From the NCBI GenBank assembly GCA_963621245.1, contig CAVFCW010000011.1, positions 1-64,000 on the forward strand: a DNA stretch of 64,000 nucleotides, written 5' to 3'. The notes below the pieces were generated by a model. That model searched no databases. It saw only the letters and a list, made by a program, of their open reading frames with translations, and had not been told where the DNA came from. Made by a program: the position numbers and the translations under genes. How positions within the stretch are numbered: the stretch's first letter is position 1; the number at the start of each line of letters is the position of its first letter. Source of the DNA: SIG603 sp963621245 (lineage in GTDB: Bacteria > Bacillota > Clostridia > Oscillospirales > Acutalibacteraceae). Shown piece by piece: positions 8,742-17,791 of the stretch.

Positions 8742-9475
8742 TTCGCAAAGCTAAAAAAAATAAAAGTTTTTGGTTTCGCTTTTTTCAAAAAGCGAACGGG
8801 TGTGGGCGGAGCCCACGGGCAATTAATAATTAATAAAGAATAATTATTAATTATAGGTTGTGTGTAAGAAAAGAGGCACGAAGTACCGATTTTAAAAAGT
8901 GTAGGCTTAAGCAGTCAACCAAAAGTACGAAGTACTTTTAGGGAGCGATAGCGACCGTAGTTGACTGTGCAAGCCGAATTGCTCACACAAAGCAAAATAC
9001 AGAAAAAATTAATTAATCCAACAAAAGCGAAAAGCAAGTCGAGAAAAATACGGCGAAGCCGGGCATTTTTCTCGACGGCTTATTCACGCAAAGAAAAACA
9101 GAGAAAACAAAGAAAGTCAGGCACGGAAAAATCCGTGCCTGATTTTTTATGCTAAACGAAATATGATTAATAATGTATAATCAAGAATTAATAATGAACT
9201 TGGAACAGTCTTGTTTTTCTTTAATTTAATTTTGCTCAGAACATAGACTTTGTTGGCAGATAATTTTATTTTGCGTTCTGTATTTTTGCTAGTGTGATTA
9301 AGTCGACTTCATCGGTTAACTACGGTCGCTTGCGCTCCCTAAAGGCACTGCGTGCCTTTGGTTAACCGCTTTCGCCTACACTTTTTTAATCAGCACTTCG
9401 TGCCTTACGTGGGCTCCGCCCACACCCGTTTGCTTTTTGAAAAAAGCAAAGGCAAAAACTTTTAAAATTCTAAGC
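8742..9475. repeat. Non-coding composite inverted-repeat element
   Basis: No convincing gene in 734 bp. The outer arms 8762-8817 and 9408-9463 are 56-nt inverted repeats differing at 4 positions. Inside them, 8875-8967 and 9313-9404 are a second inverted pair. Each inner unit can fold: an outer stem CAGTCAAC/GTTGACTG in one is CGGTTAAC/GTTAACCG in the other, and an inner hairpin aaaagtac-gaa-gtactttt becomes aaaggcac-tgc-gtgccttt. Paired changes in several stems imply that structure is maintained. The AT-rich 8821-8855 is present only in the left half. A further 12-bp stem (9038-9049 with 9065-9076) encloses cggc-gaa-gccg. The short reading frame at 8961-9155 is not credible. Confidence 0.8.
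9117..9148 (+). terminator. Rho-independent terminator inside the repeat element
   Basis: Perfect 11-bp stem tcaggcacgga / tccgtgcctga, 4-nt A loop, then TTTTTT. It could end read-through from the glycan operon about 375 bp after glf. Confidence 0.8.
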
Positions 9476-10330
9476 TTAGTTATTTAAATAGCTTTTCATG
9501 CTCTCAAGCATTTCTTTTCCGACTCTTCTGCCGTCCTCGTAAAGTGCTTTTAATTTCTCTGTGTCTTTCTCGACTCTGCTTATCGTTATCGGGCTTTGCG
9601 GTCTTATCACGAAAACCTTGCCCTCCTCCTCAAGCTTGTCAAGCTCTCTCATCTGTGCGTTATATACTCTCGGTCTGTTCACAAGTGCGTCAACAAGTTT
9701 CGGGTATCCGTGGTATGCGGCTTCGTATGCGCCTTTCATCGCTCCCGACACGGGCAGTTTTCTAAATCCTTTTTCTCTTGTTGTGATTACCACGACTTTA
9801 TCGTATCCCTCGCTTTTGCATTTCTCGAACGGAATCGGCATTGTGAATCCGCCGTCAAGGTATTTTTCTCCGTTTAAATCCTGCATTTTCGAGAGCAGCG
9901 GAAGGCTTGCCGATGCTCTTATTGCCGTCAAAATCTCAGAGCAAATGCCTTTCTCGAAAAATTCCGGTTCGCCTGTTACTACGTTTGTCGCAACGCAAGA
10001 AAATCTCTGCTTTGAATTATTGAATGTCTCGTAGTCGAACGGCTTGAGTTTTCCGCCGATCTCCTCGAGAAGAAAGTCAAAGTTGAAGACCATGTGGTGC
10101 TTGATAAGCGGGTCGAGTCCCACGTATCTCTTGTCGTTCACGTATGAGATGTTGACGTCGGCAGTTCTTCCTATTTGTCTCGAGACGTAGTTTGCCCCCG
10201 AGAGAGCTCCTGCCGAAACTCCCGATACGTACGAAAAATAAATGTTGTTTTCCATGAAAACATCAACCACTCCGGCGGTGAACATGCATCTAAGCGAGCC
10301 GCCCTCCATGGCAAGTGCAGCGTTAATCAT
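9476..10330 (-). CDS. Patatin-like phospholipase family protein
   Basis: 284 residues. Oxyanion-hole GGSLR at 10-14, nucleophile elbow GVSAG at 37-41 (Ser39), and DGG at 159-161 supplying the catalytic Asp of the Ser-Asp dyad. Resembles the bacterial RssA/YjjU-type patatins: soluble cytoplasmic esterases or phospholipases of mostly unknown substrate. Good site AGGAGG just before the ATG. It is a single-gene minus-strand unit between the repeat element and trmB with its own promoter. Confidence 0.88.
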   Translation of the reverse strand: MINAALAMEGGSLRCMFTAGVVDVFMENNIYFSYVSGVSAGALSGANYVSRQIGRTADVNISYVNDKRYVGLDPLIKHHMVFNFDFLLEEIGGKLKPFDYETFNNSKQRFSCVATNVVTGEPEFFEKGICSEILTAIRASASLPLLSKMQDLNGEKYLDGGFTMPIPFEKCKSEGYDKVVVITTREKGFRKLPVSGAMKGAYEAAYHGYPKLVDALVNRPRVYNAQMRELDKLEEEGKVFVIRPQSPITISRVEKDTEKLKALYEDGRRVGKEMLESMKSYLNN

Positions 10331-10372
10331 AATAACCTCCTAAAAATAAATGAACCTTGGTCATTTTTCGTT

Positions 10373-10401
10373 ATTTTAGCATAAGAATGAAGAAAATTCA
10401 A
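10373..10401 (-). promoter_or_regulatory. Promoter of the patatin gene
   Basis: On the minus strand: TTGAAT (10396-10401), 17 bp, TAAAAT (10373-10378). Between it and the start codon, 10349-10367 contains AAATGA-N7-TCATTT, a possible repressor site. Confidence 0.6.
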
Positions 10402-10409
10402 GTGCAAGC

Positions 10410-10438
10410 TTGTAAACAGCTCAAAATTATAGTAAAAT
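10410..10438 (+). promoter_or_regulatory. Promoter upstream of trmB
   Basis: TTGTAA at 10410-10415, 17 bp, TAAAAT at 10433-10438. Divergent from, and nearly abutting, the patatin promoter. Confidence 0.55.
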
Positions 10439-10492
10439 AATTGAGTTAAATATATGTGAAAAAATAATGAATTAACCATAAAGGAAACTTAT

Positions 10493-11146
10493 ATGCGAAT
10501 AAGAACCAAAAAATGGGCAAAGCCCGAGCTTGCCGCATGCGATTTTTTTGTTGACAAGCCGCTTGAACAAAAGGGCAAATGGAATGATTTTTTTCCAAAA
10601 AAACAGCCGATTCACCTCGATTTGGGCTGTGGCAAATGCACATTCCTTGCTGAGCTCTCTTACAGAAACAAAGATATTAACTACATCGGCGTTGACATTA
10701 GTTACGATATTCTCGGTGTTGCGAGAAGAAACATCTCCGAGCGTTTCGGCGAGGAAAAGGTTGAGAATGTTGCACTTCTCTCTTACAACATCGAGAAGAT
10801 AAGCGATTTTATAGACGAATCCGAGAAGGTGCAGAGAATTTACATCAATTTCTGCAATCCTTGGCAAAAGGCACGATGCCACAAGAGAAGACTCACACAC
10901 ACGCGCCAGCTTGAAAATTACAAGAAGATACTTGCCGATGACGGTGAGATTTGGTTCAAAACCGATAACGACGATTTATATCTCTCGTCACTTCGCTATT
11001 TTGAGGAGGCCGGATTTGAAATCTACGCCCAAACGAGAGATTTAGGCTCACTCGAGAACACGGGAAACATACTTTCCGAGCACGAGGTTAAGTTTGAGGC
11101 TATGGGAATTAAGACAAAGGCACTCAAAGCAAGACTCAAAAAGTGA
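10493..11146 (+). CDS. trmB: tRNA (guanine-N7-)-methyltransferase
   Basis: 217 residues. SAM-binding DLGCGKCTF at residues 43-51, YIGVDISY at the ribose-binding strand, and the TrmB hallmark INFCNPWQKARCHKRRLTH. Methylates G46 of tRNA to m7G. The family's more usual form of the hallmark is FxDPWPKxRHxKRR; here Cys replaces Ser/Asp and Gln replaces Pro, a modest divergence. First gene of a plus-strand run continuing to the PP2C gene. Confidence 0.9.
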   Translation: MRIRTKKWAKPELAACDFFVDKPLEQKGKWNDFFPKKQPIHLDLGCGKCTFLAELSYRNKDINYIGVDISYDILGVARRNISERFGEEKVENVALLSYNIEKISDFIDESEKVQRIYINFCNPWQKARCHKRRLTHTRQLENYKKILADDGEIWFKTDNDDLYLSSLRYFEEAGFEIYAQTRDLGSLENTGNILSEHEVKFEAMGIKTKALKARLKK

Positions 11147-11179
11147 GTGAAAGATAAGCAGTCTGAAAAGAGGCTTTTT

Positions 11180-11932
11180 ATGATAAAAACGGATTTAATC
11201 GAGAACGCCATGCGCTTTTGCGGCGATATAATGCTAAACGCCGAGAGAAGCGACAGTATGACAGAGGAAAAAAGCGGCAGAGCAAATTTTGTTACGGTTT
11301 ATGATAAACTTGTACAAAAAACGCTCAAGGAAAAACTTCACGAAATTATGCCCGAGGCGCATTTTGTCGGTGAGGAAGAGGATATTCACGAGTCGATCGA
11401 GTCGGGCTATGCTTTTATTGTCGATCCGATTGACGGCACGACAAATTTCATCAGAGATTATCACGTGAGTGCGATTAGTGTCGGTTTGCTTTATGACGGC
11501 AAGCCTAAGTTCGGTGCGGTTTATAATCCTTATCTTGACGAGATGTTTACGGCAGAAAAGGGAAAGGGCGCATTTTTGAACGGCAAACCCATAAAAGTAA
11601 GTACAAACAAGCTTGAAAATTCTGTTGTGTTGTTCGGCACTTCTCCGTATTATTCCGAGCTCAGCCGAAAATCTTTCGATATGGCTTACGATTATTTCAC
11701 CAAGTCGCTTGACGTGAGAAGAAGCGGTTCTGCGGCACTCGATTTGTGCAGTATTGCTTCGGGTAGAGCGGATTTGTACTTTGAATTAAAATTAAGTCCG
11801 TGGGACTATGCCGCAGGTTCATTGATTATAACCGAGGCCGGCGGCGAAATAACTGATATAGACGGCAAACCGATTGTTTACGACAAGCCTTGCAGCGTGC
11901 TTGCCTCAAACGGTGTTGCAAACAAAAATTGA
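11180..11932 (+). CDS. Inositol monophosphatase family protein (SuhB-like)
   Basis: About 250 residues. The Mg-binding signature DPIDGTTNFI and the second motif WDYAAGSLIITEAGG are both present, as is the upstream GEEED metal site. Hydrolyses inositol-1-phosphate or a related sugar/nucleotide phosphate; substrate not predictable. I chose ATG 11180, with AGAGG about 6 nt upstream, rather than the GTG at 11147 that abuts the trmB stop codon. Confidence 0.88.
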   Translation: MIKTDLIENAMRFCGDIMLNAERSDSMTEEKSGRANFVTVYDKLVQKTLKEKLHEIMPEAHFVGEEEDIHESIESGYAFIVDPIDGTTNFIRDYHVSAISVGLLYDGKPKFGAVYNPYLDEMFTAEKGKGAFLNGKPIKVSTNKLENSVVLFGTSPYYSELSRKSFDMAYDYFTKSLDVRRSGSAALDLCSIASGRADLYFELKLSPWDYAAGSLIITEAGGEITDIDGKPIVYDKPCSVLASNGVANKN

Positions 11933-11945
11933 AAAGGAAAAATAA

Positions 11946-13214
11946 ATGTACTCTTATTTTGATATTGATGAAAAATTACTGAAACTCTCCGAGAAAGCCG
12001 AAGATTTGGCTAAGCCTTATTTTAAGGCGGTCGAGGAAATTCAGAGATACAATCAGCAGAAAATGCAAGCGGCTTTCATGAACGCAAACGTTTCGGAAAG
12101 CCATTTTGTCGGTTCAACGGGCTACGGTTATGACGATGCCGGCAGAGATGCTCTCGATAAAGTATTCGCTTACGCTCTCGGCGCAGAGGATGCACTCGTA
12201 AGACACAACTTTGTGAGCGGAACTCACACACTTACCGTTGCGCTTTTCGGTGTTCTTCGTCCCGGCGACAAAATGCTTTGCGTTACGGGCACGCCCTACG
12301 ACACCATTCTCGGAGTAATCGGTCTTACGGGATCGGGCATGGGCTCTTTGAAGGAATGGGGCGTTAAGTACGATCAGGTAGATTTGCTTGAAGACGGCTC
12401 GGTCGATTTGAAAGGCATTGAGGAAAAAGCCGACGATTCCTACAAGATGATTTACATTCAGCGTTCACGAGGCTACAGCCTTCGTCCGTCGCTTAGAATT
12501 GACGACATCGAGAAGATAATTGCCGTTGCACGCAAAAAAGCACCGAACGCAATAATCTTTGTCGATAACTGTTACGGCGAGTATGTCGAGAAAACCGAGC
12601 CCGTTTCTGTCGGCGCAGACCTCATGGCTGGTTCGCTCATTAAGAATGCCGGTGGCGGAATAGCTCCCACGGGCGGTTATATTGCCGGCAGACACGATCT
12701 CGTTGAGATGTGCGCTTATCGTCTCACAACTCCCGGTACAGGCAGAGAAATCGGCTGTACGCTTAACAATAACAGAGAGCTTTTCATGGGCGCATTCCAT
12801 GCACCGAATGTAGCGGGCGAGGCCGTTAAAACAGCGATTTTCGCTTCGTCTCTCTTCACTCTCCTGGGATACGATGTAACTCCACGCTTTGACGAGCCGA
12901 GAGGCGATATTATCCAGGCTATCAAGCTCAAGGAGAGAGAGGCACTCATAAGCTTCTGCCGTGGCGTTCAGAAAGGTGCTCCCGTCGATTCCTTCGTAAC
13001 GCCGATTCCCGCACCGATGCCCGGCTATGATGACGACGTTATCATGGCTGCCGGCGCATTCACCTTGGGTGCTTCAATCGAGCTTTCGGCAGACGCACCG
13101 CTTCGTGAGCCTTATGCCGTTTGGCTTCAGGGCGGACTTAACTACAACAGCGGAAACTTGGGTATTATTCTTGCGGCTCAGCAGATGCTCGACAGCGGAA
13201 TAATCAAGCTGTAA
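11946..13214 (+). CDS. Aluminium-resistance / methionine gamma-lyase-like PLP enzyme
   Basis: 422 residues. Matches the COG4100-type family: HNFVSGTHTL near residue 90, FVDNCYGEYVE (PLP-ring Asp) and GSLIKNAGGGIAPTGGYIAG with the likely Schiff-base Lys. Members are annotated from one aluminium-resistance report, but the fold is a Cys/Met-metabolism PLP lyase. Reaction here is unknown; C-S lyase activity is a family-based guess. It lies 13 nt after the inositol-phosphatase gene and 10 nt before the racemase gene. Confidence 0.85.
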   Translation: MYSYFDIDEKLLKLSEKAEDLAKPYFKAVEEIQRYNQQKMQAAFMNANVSESHFVGSTGYGYDDAGRDALDKVFAYALGAEDALVRHNFVSGTHTLTVALFGVLRPGDKMLCVTGTPYDTILGVIGLTGSGMGSLKEWGVKYDQVDLLEDGSVDLKGIEEKADDSYKMIYIQRSRGYSLRPSLRIDDIEKIIAVARKKAPNAIIFVDNCYGEYVEKTEPVSVGADLMAGSLIKNAGGGIAPTGGYIAGRHDLVEMCAYRLTTPGTGREIGCTLNNNRELFMGAFHAPNVAGEAVKTAIFASSLFTLLGYDVTPRFDEPRGDIIQAIKLKEREALISFCRGVQKGAPVDSFVTPIPAPMPGYDDDVIMAAGAFTLGASIELSADAPLREPYAVWLQGGLNYNSGNLGIILAAQQMLDSGIIKL

Positions 13215-13224
13215 GGGTGAGAAA

Positions 13225-13929
13225 ATGAGTGAACGAAAGCTTTTAGGCGTTCTTGGAGGCATGGGCCCGATGAGCTCCGTGTTCTTCTATGAACTTTTAA
13301 CCGAAAACACAGACGCTTCTTGCGATCAGGAGCACGTGGATATACTTCTTTCAAGCCGTGCGACAATTCCCGACAGAACGGACTACATCCTCGGTATCAG
13401 CGACGATAATCCGCTTCCGTCCATGCTCGAGGAGACAAAACGCCTCTCCGATGCGGGCTGTACGGTCATCGCAATGACTTGCAACACGGCGCATTATTTT
13501 TACGAGGCACTTCAGGCTTCAACAAGCGTTCCGATTCTCAATATCGGCAGACTTGCCGTTGAGGAAATCGAGCGCAGAGGCATAAAAAAAGTCGGACTTC
13601 TCGCAACAACGGGAACCGTTAAAACGGGAATTTATCAGACCGCTTGCGAGGAGAAGAACATAGAGTGTATCTATCCCGACGAAAACGATCAGAAAACCGT
13701 CATGTCGATTATTTACGATCAGGTCAAGGCGGGAAAAAAGGTAGATATGGCCGCATTCAAGGCGGTTTCTGACAGACTCACGGCGAGGGGTGCCGAGATT
13801 TTGATTCTCGGTTGCACGGAGCTGTCGGTAATAAGAAGAACCGAGCTTCTCGGTGACGAATATATAGACCCACTATTGGTTTTGGCAAGAGAATGCATAG
13901 TTTCTTGCGACAGAAAGCTCAAAGATTAA
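13225..13929 (+). CDS. Aspartate/glutamate racemase family protein
   Basis: 234 residues. N-terminal GVLGGMGPMSS, first catalytic Cys in MTCNTAHYF and second in LGCTELSV, the two-cysteine arrangement of PLP-independent Asp/Glu racemases. Most like the RacD/YgeA subgroup, not MurI. Could supply D-aspartate for peptidoglycan cross-bridges or act on another amino acid. Ten nt after the preceding PLP enzyme gene, so both probably act in amino-acid metabolism. Confidence 0.9.
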   Translation: MSERKLLGVLGGMGPMSSVFFYELLTENTDASCDQEHVDILLSSRATIPDRTDYILGISDDNPLPSMLEETKRLSDAGCTVIAMTCNTAHYFYEALQASTSVPILNIGRLAVEEIERRGIKKVGLLATTGTVKTGIYQTACEEKNIECIYPDENDQKTVMSIIYDQVKAGKKVDMAAFKAVSDRLTARGAEILILGCTELSVIRRTELLGDEYIDPLLVLARECIVSCDRKLKD

Positions 13930-13954
13930 AGAGCAAAGTGGGATTGAGGCGATT

Positions 13955-14719
13955 ATGAGAATCAACTATTCGGGTATTTCGGATATAGGTGCCCAAAGAG
14001 GAAACAACGAGGATAATTTCTTTTTACTCGAGAATATTTATCGTGAGGACGTGACAAGCACCGGCTTTTCTTATTCCTCCGAGAGTGACGACAGAACCCA
14101 GCTTTTTGCCGTCTGTGACGGTATGGGCGGCATAAGCAACGGCGAAATGGCGTCTTTTCTTGCTGTAAAGGGTTTGTCCGACTTCTATCCGTACAGGGAT
14201 TTTGATTCGAAATACTCCGAAATTTTCGATAAACTCAATAAAATCGTGCTTAATTATTCTCTCGACAACAATCTTTCCGCTTGCGGAACCACGATAACTC
14301 TTTTCTGGCTCCACCGCGGAAGGGCGAGGCTATACAACATCGGTGACAGTGAGGGATTTATTTTCCGTGACGGCAGACTTACCAAATTAAGCCATGACGA
14401 TACCGTTTATCAGCATTATCACGACCTCGGAATAAGCATAGGTTTCGGCAGAAATATGCTCACGCAGTATCTTGGCGTGAACCCCGATGAAATTAAACTT
14501 GACGCTCACGTTTCTGATGAATATAAGCTCAAAAAGGGCGATATTTTAATGCTCAACAGCGACGGCGTGACCAACTCGCTCGGCCTTGACGAAATCGAGA
14601 AAATTCTCTCCGAAAAAAAGTCCGTCGGGGAGAAGAACGAGGAGATTATCAAGCTTTGCAACGAGAAAAATTGCTCGGATAATGTAACGGTGGTATTGAT
14701 AGAGGTCGAAAGACCGTAA
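13955..14719 (+). CDS. PP2C-family serine/threonine phosphatase
   Basis: 254 residues. Metal-binding motifs GAQRGNNEDNFF, CDGMGGISNGEMAS, the ACGTTI strand, NIGDSEGFIF, and a C-terminal CSDNVTVVLIEV. A soluble PPM/PP2C phosphatase without visible membrane segment. Unlike the usual Firmicute arrangement it is not next to a PASTA-type kinase gene. Last gene before a terminator. Confidence 0.92.
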   Translation: MRINYSGISDIGAQRGNNEDNFFLLENIYREDVTSTGFSYSSESDDRTQLFAVCDGMGGISNGEMASFLAVKGLSDFYPYRDFDSKYSEIFDKLNKIVLNYSLDNNLSACGTTITLFWLHRGRARLYNIGDSEGFIFRDGRLTKLSHDDTVYQHYHDLGISIGFGRNMLTQYLGVNPDEIKLDAHVSDEYKLKKGDILMLNSDGVTNSLGLDEIEKILSEKKSVGEKNEEIIKLCNEKNCSDNVTVVLIEVERP

Positions 14720-14728
14720 ATAAAGAAT

Positions 14729-14756
14729 GCTCCGACTGAGAAGGTCGGAGCTTTTT
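14729..14756 (+). terminator. Terminator after the PP2C gene
   Basis: Perfect 8-bp stem gctccgac / gtcggagc with a 7-nt loop followed by TTTTT. Confidence 0.88.
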
Positions 14757-14773
14757 GTTGCAAAAAATTAAGC

Positions 14774-14806
14774 AATAAAAATCCCCTGCCTCATAAGAAG
14801 CAGGGG
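14774..14806 (-). terminator. Terminator of ppdK
   Basis: Read on the minus strand: CCCCTGC, 10-nt loop, GCAGGGG, then ATTTTTATT. Faces the PP2C terminator, separating convergent transcripts. Confidence 0.85.
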
Positions 14807-14847
14807 AAATTGTTATTTAGTGAAAAATAAGTTATTTCGCTCAGAAA

Positions 14848-17478
14848 TTACTTGCTCTCGATAACTGCCTGTGCAGCTGCAAGGCGAGCGATCGGAACAC
14901 GGAACGGTGAGCAAGAAACATAATTAAGACCGATCTTGTGGCAGAACTTAACGGACTCAGGATCGCCGCCGTGCTCACCACAAATACCGATGTGGAGGTT
15001 CGGGTTAACCGGCTTGCCGAGGTCGATAGCCATCTTCATGAGCTTGCCAACACCAACCTGATCGAGCTTAGCGAACGGATCGTTCTCGAAGATCTTAGCG
15101 TCATAGTAAGCGTTGAGGAACTTACCTGCATCGTCTCTTGAGAAGCCGTATGTCATCTGAGTAAGGTCGTTAGTACCGAAGCAGAAGAAGTCAGCCTCTG
15201 TTGCGATCTCGTCAGCTGTGAGAGCAGCTCTCGGGATCTCGATCATTGTACCAACCTCGTACTTGAGCTCTACGCCGGACTTCTCGATCTCAGCGTCTGC
15301 AGTCTCAACAACGAACTTCTTAACGTACTTGAGTTCCTTAAGCTCGCCAACGAGCGGGATCATGATCTCAGGAACGATCTTGTACTCAGGATGAGCCTTC
15401 TGAACGTTGATAGCAGCTCTGATAACAGCTGTTGTCTGCATCTTAACGATCTCGGGGTATGTAACGCCGAGACGGCATCCTCTGTGACCCATCATCGGGT
15501 TGAACTCGTGGAGACCGTCGCAGATAGCCTTAATCTCAGCTACTGTCTTGCCCTGAGCCTTAGCGAGCTTCTCGATGTCGCTTTCCTCTGTGGGAACGAA
15601 CTCATGAAGCGGTGGATCAAGGAATCTGATTGTAACAGGGCTGCCCTTAAGTGCCTCGAAGAGACCCTCAAAGTCGCTCTGCTGATAAGGAAGAACCTTG
15701 TCAAGAGCCTTTGCTCTCTCCTCAGGTGTTGTGGAGCAGATCATCTCACGGAATGCGTCGATTCTGCCCTCGCCGAAGAACATGTGCTCTGTACGGCAGA
15801 GACCGATGCCCTCTGCACCAAGCTCAACAGCCTTCTGAGCGTCAGCAGGTGTGTCGGCATTTGTTCTAACCTTAAGAGTTCTGATCTCGTCAGCCCAAGC
15901 CATGATTCTGCCGAATGTGCCGGCGATTGTAGCGTCAACTGTCGGGATGATGCCCTCGTAGATGTTACCTGTTGTACCGTCGATGGAGATGAAATCACCC
16001 TCGTGATACTCTTTGCCGGAAAGTGTGAACTTCTTGTTAGCCTCGTCCATAACGATGTCGCCGCATCCGGAAACGCAGCACTCACCCATACCACGAGCAA
16101 CAACAGCAGCGTGAGATGTCATACCGCCGCGAACTGTGAGGATACCTTCAGCGGACTTCATACCTGTGATGTCCTCAGGAGATGTCTCAAGTCTTACGAG
16201 AACAACTTTCTCGCCCTTTTCTGCCCACTCAACAGCGTCGTCAGCTGTGAAGACAATCTTACCGCAAGCAGCTCCCGGAGAAGCACCAAGGCCCTTGCCG
16301 ATAGGTGTAGCAGCCTTTAATGCTTTAGCGTCAAACTGCGGGTGGAGGAGAGTATCGAGGTTTCTCGGGTCGATCATAGCAACAGCCTCTTCAGGTGTTC
16401 TCATGCCCTCGTCAACGAGGTCGCAAGCGATCTGAAGTGCAGCCTGAGCTGTTCTCTTACCGTTTCTTGTCTGGAGCATGTAGAGGTGACCGTGCTCAAC
16501 GGTGAACTCCATGTCCTGCATGTCTCTGTAGTGAGCTTCGAGTCTCTGGCAAACATCCTGGAAATCTGCGAAAGCCTCGGGGAACTTCTCTGCCATCTCA
16601 GCGATAGGCATAGGAGTACGAACACCGGCAACAACGTCTTCGCCCTGTGCGTTTGTGAGGAACTCACCCATGAGCTTCTTCTCGCCTGTAGCAGGATCTC
16701 TTGTGAAGGCAACACCTGTACCGCAATCATCACCCATGTTACCGAATGCCATGGACTGAACGTTAACGGCAGTACCCCAAGAGAACGGGATATCGTTGTC
16801 TCTTCTGTAAACGTTAGCTCTGGGGTTATCCCATGAACGGAAAACAGCCTTGATAGCGCCGATGAGCTGCTCTTTAGGATCGGACGGGAAGTCCTTACCG
16901 ATCTTTGCCTTATACTCATCCTTGAACTGGAAAGCGAGCTCTTTGAGGTCGTTTGCTGTAAGCTCAACGTCCTGCTTAACGCCTCTCTCAGCCTTCATCT
17001 TGTCGATGAGCTCCTCGAAGTACTTCTTACCGACTTCCATAACAACGTCGGAGTACATCTGGATAAATCTTCTGTAGCAGTCCCAAGCCCATCTCTCGTT
17101 GCCTGACTGCTTTATGATAGACTCAACAACTGTCTCGTTAAGACCCAAGTTGAGGATAGTATCCATCATACCGGGCATGGATGCTCTGGCACCTGAACGA
17201 ACGGAAACGAGAAGCGGATTCTCGACGTCACCGAACTTCTTGCCTGTTACTTCTTCCATCTTAACGATGTTAGCCTCGATCTCAGCCATGATCTCATCGC
17301 TGATACCGCCGTCCTCATAGTACTGTGTACATGCCTCTGTTGTGATTGTGAAACCCTGTGGAACACGATCCTTACCAAAGATAGATGTCATTTCAGCAAG
17401 GTTTGCACCTTTACCGCCGAGAAGCTCACGCATGGTAGCATTGCCCTCAGTGAACTGATAAACATATTTTTTGCTCAT
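14848..17478 (-). CDS. ppdK: Pyruvate, phosphate dikinase
   Basis: 876 residues, normal for PPDK (~870-880). N-terminal ATP-grasp domain begins YQFTEGNATMRELLGGKGAN. The phosphohistidine swivel motif GGMTSHAAVVARGMG carries the catalytic His. The C-terminal TIM barrel has GICGEHGGDP with the catalytic Cys. Interconverts pyruvate, ATP and Pi with PEP, AMP and PPi; in anaerobic Clostridia it commonly runs in glycolysis or pyruvate-PEP cycling. AGGAGGTAA lies 7 nt before the ATG. No PPDK regulatory kinase gene is nearby. Confidence 0.97.
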   Translation of the reverse strand: MSKKYVYQFTEGNATMRELLGGKGANLAEMTSIFGKDRVPQGFTITTEACTQYYEDGGISDEIMAEIEANIVKMEEVTGKKFGDVENPLLVSVRSGARASMPGMMDTILNLGLNETVVESIIKQSGNERWAWDCYRRFIQMYSDVVMEVGKKYFEELIDKMKAERGVKQDVELTANDLKELAFQFKDEYKAKIGKDFPSDPKEQLIGAIKAVFRSWDNPRANVYRRDNDIPFSWGTAVNVQSMAFGNMGDDCGTGVAFTRDPATGEKKLMGEFLTNAQGEDVVAGVRTPMPIAEMAEKFPEAFADFQDVCQRLEAHYRDMQDMEFTVEHGHLYMLQTRNGKRTAQAALQIACDLVDEGMRTPEEAVAMIDPRNLDTLLHPQFDAKALKAATPIGKGLGASPGAACGKIVFTADDAVEWAEKGEKVVLVRLETSPEDITGMKSAEGILTVRGGMTSHAAVVARGMGECCVSGCGDIVMDEANKKFTLSGKEYHEGDFISIDGTTGNIYEGIIPTVDATIAGTFGRIMAWADEIRTLKVRTNADTPADAQKAVELGAEGIGLCRTEHMFFGEGRIDAFREMICSTTPEERAKALDKVLPYQQSDFEGLFEALKGSPVTIRFLDPPLHEFVPTEESDIEKLAKAQGKTVAEIKAICDGLHEFNPMMGHRGCRLGVTYPEIVKMQTTAVIRAAINVQKAHPEYKIVPEIMIPLVGELKELKYVKKFVVETADAEIEKSGVELKYEVGTMIEIPRAALTADEIATEADFFCFGTNDLTQMTYGFSRDDAGKFLNAYYDAKIFENDPFAKLDQVGVGKLMKMAIDLGKPVNPNLHIGICGEHGGDPESVKFCHKIGLNYVSCSPFRVPIARLAAAQAVIESK

Positions 17479-17791
17479 TGGTAGTTACCTCCTTAATTTT
17501 TCACCGAATATATATCGGTAAATTTACTAATATCTACGCAATAATCCTTTTGGATACAATAGCGTGAGTTAATTATAACAAAAAGAACTCTGGAATGGAA
17601 TAGTTTTTTGAAAATTTCTTATATTTTTTTGCACTTTATCGAATTGTAGGAAATGACAAGGTATTTTTTAATTTTCTCTTGATTAATTTTTCTGTATTTG
17701 AGATAATTAACAGTAATAAGTCGGTTAAACCAAGAGGTGGGGCAAATGTTTGTCCCGCCATAATTTGCTGTTAAGGAGAAAAAAGAAGATT
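17479..17791. promoter_or_regulatory. Divergent control region between ppdK and pth
   Basis: No gene in 313 bp. On the minus strand an extended -10 (TGtTATAAT, 17572-17577) without a good -35 can serve ppdK with a leader of ~90 nt. On the plus strand TTGATT (17679-17684), 17 bp, GATAAT (17702-17707) can serve pth. The pth leader can fold: ggggcaaa with tttgtccc (17739-17756) plus an outer TAACAG/CTGTTA pair (17708-17713 with 17768-17773). Confidence 0.6.

Noticed and set aside
8961..9155. 64-codon plus-strand frame inside the repeat element
   Set aside because: Very Lys/Arg/Ser-rich, spans two perfect hairpins and a terminator, and lacks a ribosome site.
8762..9463. Insertion sequence with terminal inverted repeats
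   Set aside because: No transposase frame inside and no clear target-site duplication; described as a non-coding repeat element instead.
15391..16320. 309-codon open frame antisense to ppdK
   Set aside because: Complete overlap with a well-conserved enzyme gene; Cys/Ser/Leu-rich product without recognisable domain.
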